DNA of 27,453 bases from a virus, in the IMG/VR virus record IMGVR_UViG_3300008110_001169, positions 1,812-29,264 of that record; one strand, given 5' to 3'. Below, piece after piece: positions 16,835-23,150 of this stretch. The stretch's first letter is position 1, and the number at the start of each line of letters is the position of its first letter. The notes below the pieces were generated by a model, which did not search any database, was not told where the DNA came from, and was given only the letters and a program-made list of their open reading frames with translations. The position numbers and the translations under genes are program-made.

Positions 16835-17850
16835 TGTCAGTAACAATGGAAGAAGTATTAGCACAACTTAACCCTAAGTTGCGTAAGACTATTATGATTG
16901 GAGACTCAGTTCCTCCAACAGAGTATGCAGAAACACCTAGTTTTGGTTTAAACCGTGCATTAGCAGGTGGGCTACCTTATGGTCGTCAAGTACTCATCTG
17001 GGGTTCTAAGTCATCTGCAAAGTCTTCTCTATGCCTTCAGATGATTGGCTTAGCACAGAAAGAAGGAAAGATCTGTGCATGGATTGATGCAGAAATGTCT
17101 TATGATCCAAAATGGGCAGAGCGTCTTGGTGTTGACTCATCTAAACTAATTTATTCTCAGGCTCGTACAATTAATGAGATGGTTGATGTAGGCACTAACC
17201 TAATCAATGCTGGTGTAGATATTGTTGTAGTTGACTCAATTACCTCATTACTTCCAGCAATTTACTTTGAAAAAGATTCAGATGAACTAAAGCAACTAGA
17301 AAATACTAAGCAGATTGGTGCAGAATCTCGTGACTTCTCAAATGCTTGGAAGATGATTAACTATGCTAACAACAAAGTTAAGCCTACGCTATTTGTTTTA
17401 ATTTCACAGTCTCGCAATAACATTAATGCAATGTACACAAGCCAGCAACCAACAGGTGGGCAGGCTACAAAATTTTACTCGTCAACAGTAATTAAACTGT
17501 TCTCATCAGAGTCTGATAATCAAGCCATCAAAGGTAAGATTAAGATTGGCGATAAGTTGATTGAAGAAAAGATTGGTAGAAAGATTCGTTGGGAACTGCA
17601 GTTCTCTAAGACTTCTCCAGGTTTCCAATCAGGCGAGTATGACTTTTATTTTAGAGGAGATGACATTGGCATTGACTCTATTGGTGATCTTGTAGATACA
17701 GCAGAAGCAGCAGGACTTGTAAATAGAACTGGTGCATGGTATCAACTAGATGATGGCACAAAGGTTCAAGGTAGAGATGGCTTTATTAATCGTGTCAGGG
17801 AAGATCTTGACTTACAGCAACAGTTAAAAGACAAGTTAACCAATGGCTAA
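16834..17850 (+). CDS. recA-like: RecA/UvsX-like recombinase
   Basis: 338 aa; the ATG overlaps the previous TAA (TAATG). It pairs homologous strands, used in recombination-dependent replication and repair. Walker A is GSKSSAKSS (residues 57-65), with Ala in place of the usual Gly before Lys. IDAEMSYDPKWAERLGVD corresponds to the catalytic-Glu region of RecA (IDAEHALDP). Walker B is VDIVVVDSITSLLP. ISQSRNNINAMYTSQQPTGG corresponds to the glutamine and loop L2 region. GAWYQLDD matches the GAWYSY segment near the end of the RecA core. Bacterial RecA is about 350 residues, so this is near full length. Confidence 0.92.
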   Translation: MSVTMEEVLAQLNPKLRKTIMIGDSVPPTEYAETPSFGLNRALAGGLPYGRQVLIWGSKSSAKSSLCLQMIGLAQKEGKICAWIDAEMSYDPKWAERLGVDSSKLIYSQARTINEMVDVGTNLINAGVDIVVVDSITSLLPAIYFEKDSDELKQLENTKQIGAESRDFSNAWKMINYANNKVKPTLFVLISQSRNNINAMYTSQQPTGGQATKFYSSTVIKLFSSESDNQAIKGKIKIGDKLIEEKIGRKIRWELQFSKTSPGFQSGEYDFYFRGDDIGIDSIGDLVDTAEAAGLVNRTGAWYQLDDGTKVQGRDGFINRVREDLDLQQQLKDKLTNG

Positions 17851-18022
17851 AGACTTTAGCGTATATCCTGGGAAGTTTCCTTGCAAAAAATGTGGTGAAG
17901 AAGTTAAATCTCTTAGATTGTGGACAGATAGTGGAGATGCAACTTGGATGTGTGAGTCAAAACACGTATCTAAAGTTAACCTTATCCCACAAAAGAAAAA
18001 GAAGGCAGACTTTGTAGAATGA
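17843..18022 (+). CDS. Small zinc-ribbon protein (59 aa)
   Basis: A short gene between RecA and the nuclease. ATG 17843 overlaps the RecA 3' end, and the TGA at 18020-18022 overlaps the ATG at 18019. The protein has FPCKKCGEEV (C14, C17) and MCESKH (C37, H41), an evident zinc ribbon, then a lysine cluster KKKK. Both gene overlaps are of the kind used throughout the operon, so I regard it as real. The role is unknown; the basic tail suggests nucleic-acid contact. Confidence 0.72.
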   Translation: MAKDFSVYPGKFPCKKCGEEVKSLRLWTDSGDATWMCESKHVSKVNLIPQKKKKADFVE

Positions 18023-18303
18023 GTGAAAGAGGAGAGTCTAAAAGGATTGGTGCCAAGCAGCACAAAAACTCTGGTAGAAACAACACTAAGGGTGATGCTT
18101 CTTGGCATAACTTTGTCCTAGATTTTAAAGAATGCTCTAAATCATTTACTCTTAATCAGGATGTGTGGGCTAAGGCAGTTACAGATGCTCTTAAGAAGAG
18201 TATGGATCCAGCCTTGGTTATTGTGCTAGGCGAGGGTACAAAGAAGGTACGTCTGGCTATAATAGAGTTAGAATTACTAGAACAGTTAATAGAAGGAGAA
18301 TAA
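18019..18303 (+). CDS. PD-(D/E)xK nuclease, Holliday-junction-resolvase-like (Hjc type)
   Basis: 94 aa, ATGA overlap with the zinc-ribbon gene. The pattern GAKQHKNSGRNNTKGDASWH and VLDFKECSKSFTLN resembles small resolvase-type nucleases: a basic loop, D26, and D35-x-K37 where others have E-x-K. A helix (WAKAVTDALKK) and a strand (PALVIVLGEG) follow, as in archaeal Hjc. The sequence is short for Hjc (about 120-140), so it may be a minimal member. Such enzymes cut branched DNA, which would serve concatemer resolution. It lies right after the RecA-like gene. Confidence 0.7.
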   Translation: MSERGESKRIGAKQHKNSGRNNTKGDASWHNFVLDFKECSKSFTLNQDVWAKAVTDALKKSMDPALVIVLGEGTKKVRLAIIELELLEQLIEGE

Positions 18304-18304
18304 T

Positions 18305-18616
18305 ATGACAGAAGGTACAGGACAAACAACGCTAGAGATGATTAATGGTTTGGCAGAGATTGCTGAGTTTATGGAAGATGAAGAACTCAATACAGCCTTA
18401 ACAATGATTGCTAAGTTAATCATTAAGCCAGACATTCCTGCTCCAGTAGCAAGCATTGAGATTGTAAGGCTTCAGGCAATTGCAGGAAAGTTGGCTCTAA
18501 AGGCTACATGGATGGCAAATGTTGACAAGAATAATAGAGCAAAGAAGAACATTTATTACACTGCTGCAGAAGCAGTTAACAACCTGGTATCAGCACTTAA
18601 ATACATAATGCGCTAA
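18305..18616 (+). CDS. Small helical hypothetical protein
   Basis: 103 aa with the strong ribosome site AGAAGGAGAA upstream of ATG 18305, one base after the previous stop. It is mainly helical with several Ala-rich segments (ETAE-like helices, KLALKATWMANVDKNN) and an amphipathic C-terminus ending in ALKYIMR. No motif is recognised. It is sited in the recombination block, so an accessory role there is possible. Confidence 0.5.
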   Translation: MTEGTGQTTLEMINGLAEIAEFMEDEELNTALTMIAKLIIKPDIPAPVASIEIVRLQAIAGKLALKATWMANVDKNNRAKKNIYYTAAEAVNNLVSALKYIMR

Positions 18617-18619
18617 ACC

Positions 18620-18628
18620 TGCTATACT
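18620..18628 (+). promoter_or_regulatory. Putative extended -10 promoter before the Cas4-like gene
   Basis: TGCTATACT fits an extended -10 (TGnTATAAT) with one mismatch. No clear -35 is seen. It lies in the 30-base gap before ATG 18647/18650, which has its own AAGGGG ribosome site, so any message would have a short normal leader. Weak evidence, based on a single element. Confidence 0.4.
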
Positions 18629-18646
18629 TATATAAAACAAGGGGAT

Positions 18647-19465
18647 ATGATGACGAAGAGTTTACTACAGCAAGTTATGCTTAAAAGTGTTTCAAAGAAG
18701 AATACGATAATTGATTCAGATGCATTGATTGAAAAGATCAAATCTGGCTACATAATTAATCGTGGTCCAAAGTTCCAGACAAAGAAGACATTTGCTCCAT
18801 CAACAATTGCCTATAGCCATGGAGAATGTCCACGCTACTGGTATCTTGCTTTTGATGGTGCTACATTTGAAGATAATGCAGATGCTTATGGTGCAGCAAA
18901 TATGACTGCAGGTACGCTATCACATGCAAGAATTCAAGATGCAATGATGAATTCTGGAGTGGCAAAGATCTATCGTGATGATGATAATCAGCCAACAACA
19001 GAATTTAAGATTAGGTATGATGATCCACCTATCTTTGGTTATGGCGATGCCATGATTGAATGGGAAGGTGAAGAGATTGTCGGAGAAATCAAGACAATGC
19101 TTAATGAAGGTTTTGAGTATCGAAAGAACTCCATGAAGCCTAAGACTGGTCACCTAATTCAGTTGCTTATTTATATGAAGATTCTTGGAAAGAAGAAGGG
19201 TGTTCTTATTTATGAAAACAAGAATAACCATGAACTTCTAGTTCTTCCAGTAGAGGTGGACGATAACTATCGTGAGTGGATTGATAACGCTTTTGCTTGG
19301 ATGCGTGAAGTACGTAAGGCTTGGGTAGATCGTACTCTTCCAACAAAAAATTATCGTGCTAATTCAAAAATTTGTAAGACATGTCCAATCAAGGCAGCCT
19401 GTGATGAAGCAGGCACTGGAGTAGTCAAGATCAAATCTATGGAGGGGCTGATTGAAACTTTGTGA
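18647..19465 (+). CDS. Cas4/RecB-family PD-(D/E)xK nuclease with Fe-S cluster
   Basis: 272 aa, starting at one of two adjacent ATGs (18647, 18650); AAGGGG suits 18650 better. The nuclease core is D134 in GYGDAMIEW, E147-x-K149 in VGEIKT and Q172-x3-Y176 in QLLIYM. Four cysteines fit an Fe-S cluster: C61 before RYWYL, and C243-x2-C246-x5-C252 near the C-terminus, as in Cas4 and AddB. These proteins are 5'-3' or end-processing exonucleases. No CRISPR array or cas1/cas2 is here, so a recombination role with the RecA-like protein is more likely. It overlaps the next gene by 14 bases. Confidence 0.87.
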   Translation: MMTKSLLQQVMLKSVSKKNTIIDSDALIEKIKSGYIINRGPKFQTKKTFAPSTIAYSHGECPRYWYLAFDGATFEDNADAYGAANMTAGTLSHARIQDAMMNSGVAKIYRDDDNQPTTEFKIRYDDPPIFGYGDAMIEWEGEEIVGEIKTMLNEGFEYRKNSMKPKTGHLIQLLIYMKILGKKKGVLIYENKNNHELLVLPVEVDDNYREWIDNAFAWMREVRKAWVDRTLPTKNYRANSKICKTCPIKAACDEAGTGVVKIKSMEGLIETL

Positions 19466-19742
19466 GAGATGTGATAATCATTTTACTCCTAAAGTAAGTT
19501 ATCAGATTTACTGTGGTACGGAGTGTAGAGATGCTGCAACTAAAGATAAGATTGCAGAAAGATATCATATTACTCGTAGACAGAAGAGAATAGGTAAAAC
19601 AAGAAGATGCTTAGGCAGTTGTGGAACCTCTCTCTCTATCTATAATGATTCAGGATTTTGCGCTAACTGTAATGTTAGCAAGAAGGCAGTAGATAAAACA
19701 TTAAAAGATTTGAAGGGTTTCTTTGATTATGAACAAGAGTAA
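19452..19742 (+). CDS. Zinc-binding protein with two metal sites
   Basis: 96 aa, starting at TTG 19452 with a strong GGAGGGG ahead. It has CERC (residues 4-7), then C and GTEC around residues 21-25, and a second set further on, CLGSC and CANC. This is two zinc ribbons joined by a basic helix (ITRRQKRIGKTRR), an arrangement that would suit binding to nucleic acid. A relation to transcription or DNA-processing factors is possible, though I cannot name a family. It overlaps its neighbours by 14 and 20 bases, so it shares their operon. Confidence 0.65.
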   Translation: MKLCERCDNHFTPKVSYQIYCGTECRDAATKDKIAERYHITRRQKRIGKTRRCLGSCGTSLSIYNDSGFCANCNVSKKAVDKTLKDLKGFFDYEQE

Positions 19743-20325
19743 GTGGGGCGTTCCAGTAATGCCTAATAATATTTGTTCTATTGATGCTAGTACAATGAGC
19801 ATTGCTTTTGCTATATTTAATACTAAAGAAGAATCTTTAGGTGCAGTTGGTAAAATTTATTTTGAGGGTAATAATATCTACGAAAGGGTAATGGATGCTG
19901 GTCAAAAGGTCAAGTCCTTTATTGATTATTATGGTGGATTTGAGTCAATCGTAATTGAACATACCGTATTTATGAATAGCCCTAAAACTGCTGCAGATCT
20001 TGCATTAGTTCAAGGGGCTATTCTTGGAGCAGCAGGACAATCGGGAACAAAAGTTATTGGCAAGGTATCGCCTATTACATGGCAAAACTTTATTGGCAAT
20101 AAAAAGATATCAAAGGAAGAGCAGTTGCTTATTCGTTCTCAAACCCCTGGAAAGTCTGAATCTTGGTACAAGGCATATGAAAGAATGCTTCGTAAAGAGA
20201 GAACTATTAAGTTTGTTAACACTATTTATGATAGAACTATTGAAGATAATGATGTGGCAGATGCTTGTGGCATTGGGCATTGGGCTATGAATAATTGGAC
20301 AAAGGCTATAGGAGTTGACAAATAA
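19723..20325 (+). CDS. RuvC-like Holliday junction resolvase
   Basis: About 200 aa. The frame starts at TTG 19723; ATG 19729 or the ATG of MPNNICSIDA are alternatives, as no start has a clearly superior ribosome site. The RNase-H-like catalytic set is visible: D21 in SIDASTMSIAFAIF, E79 in IVIEHTVF, and D177 with D180 in DNDVADACGIGHW. RuvC cleaves four-way junctions symmetrically, and phages use such enzymes to clear branches from replicating DNA before packaging. A second, unrelated resolvase-type nuclease is encoded 1.4 kb upstream. Confidence 0.85.
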   Translation: MIMNKSKWGVPVMPNNICSIDASTMSIAFAIFNTKEESLGAVGKIYFEGNNIYERVMDAGQKVKSFIDYYGGFESIVIEHTVFMNSPKTAADLALVQGAILGAAGQSGTKVIGKVSPITWQNFIGNKKISKEEQLLIRSQTPGKSESWYKAYERMLRKERTIKFVNTIYDRTIEDNDVADACGIGHWAMNNWTKAIGVDK

Positions 20326-20329
20326 CATC

Positions 20330-20485
20330 ATGGCTGGTAAACTATATACAAGCGAGATTTGGCTACGTAAGAGATATCTTATGGATAAAAAGTCTCCAGA
20401 GGACATTGCTAAAGAGTGCGGGGCAAGCGTAGAAACAATCTACGTGTACCTTGCTAAATTTGGATTAAGGAAGTCAAGACGATGA
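20330..20485 (+). CDS. Small helix-turn-helix DNA-binding protein (51 aa)
   Basis: A short gene in the gap after the resolvase, ATG 20330 to TGA 20485. The protein reads as one helix-turn-helix: LMDKKSPEDIAKECGASVET followed by IYVYLAKFGLRKSRR, with a basic C-terminal end. The next gene starts at 20482 inside its stop codon (ATGA), in the operon's usual style. Similar tiny HTH proteins of phages may act as regulators or as terminase-type DNA-recognition partners. The role is inferred from fold only. Confidence 0.7.
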   Translation: MAGKLYTSEIWLRKRYLMDKKSPEDIAKECGASVETIYVYLAKFGLRKSRR

Positions 20486-20607
20486 ATAAAGCACAAAGAG
20501 TTCTTATTGGTTTAGGTGTTGCAGGTGCAGTCGGTATTACTTTTGTAATGACAGCGCTAAAAGGATTACCAGAAGCATTTGAATGGGAAGAGGATGACGA
20601 TGAGTGA
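20482..20607 (+). CDS. Small single-span membrane protein (41 aa)
   Basis: ATG 20482 to TGA 20607. After a basic start (MNKAQR) a hydrophobic stretch (VLIGLGVAGAVGITFVMTAL) spans the membrane once, then an acidic tail ends in WEEDDDE. The gene overlaps both neighbours by a few bases. It could be an antiholin, holin or signalling peptide, but with no lysis gene nearby I would not pick one. Confidence 0.55.
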   Translation: MNKAQRVLIGLGVAGAVGITFVMTALKGLPEAFEWEEDDDE

Positions 20608-20842
20608 TAACCTAACTATCACGGTTGATCAAGTAAATCATCCAAGACATTACACAACAGACCCATCAGGGGTTGAGTGTATTGAGATTACACGTCATCG
20701 CAATTTTAATATTGGCAATGCATTTAAGTATCTCTGGAGAGCAGGGCTTAAGGATGAATCAAAAACCATTCAAGATTTAGAAAAGGCAATCTTCTATATT
20801 AAAGATGAGATTAATAGACTAGAAGGAAAATATGTCAACTGA
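20600..20842 (+). CDS. DUF3310 family protein
   Basis: 80 aa from ATG 20600, overlapping the previous stop and preceded by GAAGAGGA. A TTG at 20579 would be in frame but adds only low-value residues. The sequence has the family signature: DQVNHPRHYTT, then GVECIEITRHRNFNIGNAFK and YLWRAGLKD, then DLEKAIFYIKDEI. DUF3310 proteins are widespread in phages and small replicons, often beside nucleotide metabolism or replication genes, with function not settled. Sure of family, not of role. Confidence 0.85.
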   Translation: MSDNLTITVDQVNHPRHYTTDPSGVECIEITRHRNFNIGNAFKYLWRAGLKDESKTIQDLEKAIFYIKDEINRLEGKYVN

Positions 20843-21368
20843 AGAAGATTTGGTTAAGCATCTTGATCAGGTAAACACTGTTGTCAGTGAATACCTAAAG
20901 GGCAATGACCCAACCGTAATCTCTAAAGAATTAGATATTCCACGTACTCGTGTTGTTACATTGATTAATGAGTGGAAGGCTATGGCTTCTGATAACTCTG
21001 CTATCCGTGCCCGTGCTAAAGAAGCACTGGTAGGTGCAGATACTCATTACACTAAACTTATTTCTAAGTCCTACGAAGTTATTGATGAAGCGTCAATGAC
21101 TAACAACCTTAGCGCAAAGACTGCTGCTATTAAACTTGTTATGGATATTGAATCAAAGCGTATTGATATGCTACAAAAGGCTGGTCTTCTTGAGAATAAA
21201 GAACTTGCAGAAGAGATGGTTGAGATTGAACGTAGGCAAGAAGTTCTTGTAGGAATTCTTAGAGATATTGCTTCAGAGCATCCAGAAGTTAGAGATATTA
21301 TTATGCAAAGACTATCTGCAATTGCTAAAGAAGGAGAAGTGATTACAGTTGTCCACGATGTTCAATGA
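20832..21368 (+). CDS. Terminase small subunit (putative)
   Basis: 178 aa, ATG 20832 with GAAGGAAAA ahead. The N-terminal 60 residues contain a helix-turn-helix (VISKELDIPRTRVVTLINEW), the rest is helical. This pattern, DNA-recognition helices then an oligomerising helical region, is that of small terminase subunits, which bind the packaging site. The strongest evidence is place: the large terminase follows, overlapping by 20 bases. Weak identity alone would leave it as an HTH protein. Confidence 0.72.
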   Translation: MSTEEDLVKHLDQVNTVVSEYLKGNDPTVISKELDIPRTRVVTLINEWKAMASDNSAIRARAKEALVGADTHYTKLISKSYEVIDEASMTNNLSAKTAAIKLVMDIESKRIDMLQKAGLLENKELAEEMVEIERRQEVLVGILRDIASEHPEVRDIIMQRLSAIAKEGEVITVVHDVQ

Positions 21369-23133
21369 GTTCCTTGAAGTATTAAAAGAGAATCATTTTG
21401 TTGAAAAACCTGTTGACGCAAAGACATTTGTTGAGTCTCCAGACTATCTAGGACAACCACCACTATCTAAAATTCAGTATGAAATCGTAGAAGCGATGAG
21501 CCAAATTTATCGTAAAGAAGATTTAGAAGAACTTTATGGCTCTGTTGAGGGAGCAAGATATTATACAAAATACACAAAGAATGAGATTATCCTGCAACTT
21601 GGCAAGGGATCTGGAAAAGACTTCGTATCAACTGTAGCGTGTGCATATACAGTATATAAACTACTATGCCTCAAAGACCCTGCAGTTTATTATGGCAAAC
21701 CTGCAGGAGATGCTATTGATATTATTAACGTTGCTATTAACGCTCAACAGGCTAAGAACGTGTTCTTTAAAGGCTTTAAAAGCAAGATTGAACGCTCTCC
21801 GTGGTTTGCTGGTAAGTATAATGCAAAGGCAGACTCAATAGACTTTGATAAGTCTGTAACTGTTTATTCTGGTCACTCAGAGCGTGAGTCACATGAAGGT
21901 TTGAACTTATTTATGGCAGTGCTTGATGAAATTTCTGGTTTTGCGTCTGAAGTTGGAACAGGTAATGAGCAGGGCAAAACTGCAGAAAATATCTATAAAG
22001 CCTTCCGTGGTACTGTAGACTCTCGTTTTCCTGATCTTGGTAAAGTTGTTTTGCTTTCATTTCCCCGTTATCAAGGTGACTTTATCTCACAACGATATGA
22101 GTCTGTTATTGCTGAAAAAGAAACCATAGAAAAGAAGCATACCTTTATTATTAATGAAGACTTGCCTCATGATGATCCAGGCAATCAGTTTGAAATTTCC
22201 TGGGATGAAGATACTATTCTTTCATACAAGATACCTAAAGTATTAGCATTTAAAAAGCCTACATGGGAAGTCAATCCTACAAGAAATATTAATGATTTTA
22301 AGATTGCATTTTATACAGACCTTGCAGATGCCATGATGCGTTTTGCCTGTATGCCTACATACTCATCTGATGCATTTTTTAAGGATAGAACTAAACTCGA
22401 AAAGGTTATGACTACTAGGAATCCACTGGATAACTTTAGAAGGTTTGACCAATCGTTCCAGCCAGATCCAGATAAGATTTATTATATTCATGCTGACCTT
22501 GCACAGAAGCACGATAAGTGTGCGGTAGCAATTGCTCACGTAGATCGCTGGGTAAGTATTCAGGTAATCAAAGACTATGAACAGGTAGCCCCAATTGTAG
22601 TAGTAGATGCAGTAGCCTGGTGGGAACCTAGAGCAGAAGGCCCTGTTAACCTATCAGAAGTTAAGCAATGGATTATGAATTTACGTAGACAAGGTTTTAA
22701 TCTTGGCATGGTTTCATTTGACCGTTGGCAATCTTTTGATATCCAGAATGAGTTGCAGGCTGTAGGAATAAGAACTGAGACTGTTTCTGTTGCAAAAAAA
22801 CACTACGAAGATTTAGCAATGATGATTTATGAGGAGCGTGTGGCTATGCCTATGATCCCTATCTTGCTAGAAGAAATGTCTGAGTTGAAGATTATGAAGG
22901 GGAATCGTGTTGATCACCCCCGCAAAAAATCTAAGGACTTAGCAGATGCTCTATGCGGAGCAGTATTTGGTGCAATATCTCATACACCAAAGACTAATAA
23001 TACTGAGATAGAAGTTCATACGTGGAGTTCTGCAACCCGACTTGCGGACAAACAAGCACGTATGGTAGAATTGGATAATCGGGAAATGCCTGAAGAAGTT
23101 CGGGAATATCTCGGTAACTTCAATTTATTATAA
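21349..23133 (+). CDS. terL: Terminase large subunit
   Basis: About 594 aa. The start used is TTG 21349, about 13 bases after GGAG; ATG 21358 is an alternative, three residues in. This motor packages DNA into the procapsid and cuts the concatemer. ATPase: Walker A in LGKGSGKDF (G85-K90 with K90), Walker B MAVLDEISG (D193, catalytic E194). Nuclease of the RNase-H type: D383 in IHADLAQKHDKCAVAIAH, D458 in VSFDRWQS, D533 in DLADALCGAVFG. All active-site residues are present, so it should work. The portal gene, which usually follows, is not found here; the exported protein gene comes next. Confidence 0.95.
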   Translation: MSTMFNEFLEVLKENHFVEKPVDAKTFVESPDYLGQPPLSKIQYEIVEAMSQIYRKEDLEELYGSVEGARYYTKYTKNEIILQLGKGSGKDFVSTVACAYTVYKLLCLKDPAVYYGKPAGDAIDIINVAINAQQAKNVFFKGFKSKIERSPWFAGKYNAKADSIDFDKSVTVYSGHSERESHEGLNLFMAVLDEISGFASEVGTGNEQGKTAENIYKAFRGTVDSRFPDLGKVVLLSFPRYQGDFISQRYESVIAEKETIEKKHTFIINEDLPHDDPGNQFEISWDEDTILSYKIPKVLAFKKPTWEVNPTRNINDFKIAFYTDLADAMMRFACMPTYSSDAFFKDRTKLEKVMTTRNPLDNFRRFDQSFQPDPDKIYYIHADLAQKHDKCAVAIAHVDRWVSIQVIKDYEQVAPIVVVDAVAWWEPRAEGPVNLSEVKQWIMNLRRQGFNLGMVSFDRWQSFDIQNELQAVGIRTETVSVAKKHYEDLAMMIYEERVAMPMIPILLEEMSELKIMKGNRVDHPRKKSKDLADALCGAVFGAISHTPKTNNTEIEVHTWSSATRLADKQARMVELDNREMPEEVREYLGNFNLL

Positions 23134-23134
23134 A

Positions 23135-23150
23135 ACAAACAAGGAGAAAG
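23135..23150 (+). promoter_or_regulatory. Strong leader and ribosome site of the exported Ig-like gene
   Basis: ACAAACAAGGAGAAAG ends right before ATG 23151. AAGGAGAAAG is a strong Shine-Dalgarno. It differs by one or two bases from the leader of the SSB gene at 12840-12855. No -10 element is evident in the 17-base gap, so transcription may come from upstream. Confidence 0.7.

Noticed and set aside
18254-18263. TATAAT inside the 3' end of the Hjc-like gene
   Set aside because: It lacks the TG of an extended -10 and a -35, and lies within coding sequence; in AT-rich DNA such matches are expected by chance.
18647-19465. Cas4-like nuclease as a hint of a CRISPR system
   Set aside because: No direct-repeat array or other cas genes are visible. 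Cas4/RecB-type nucleases are common alone in phages.
20579-20599. TTG 20579 as start of the DUF3310 gene
   Set aside because: ATG 20600 has a better-placed ribosome site, and the family signature begins soon after it.
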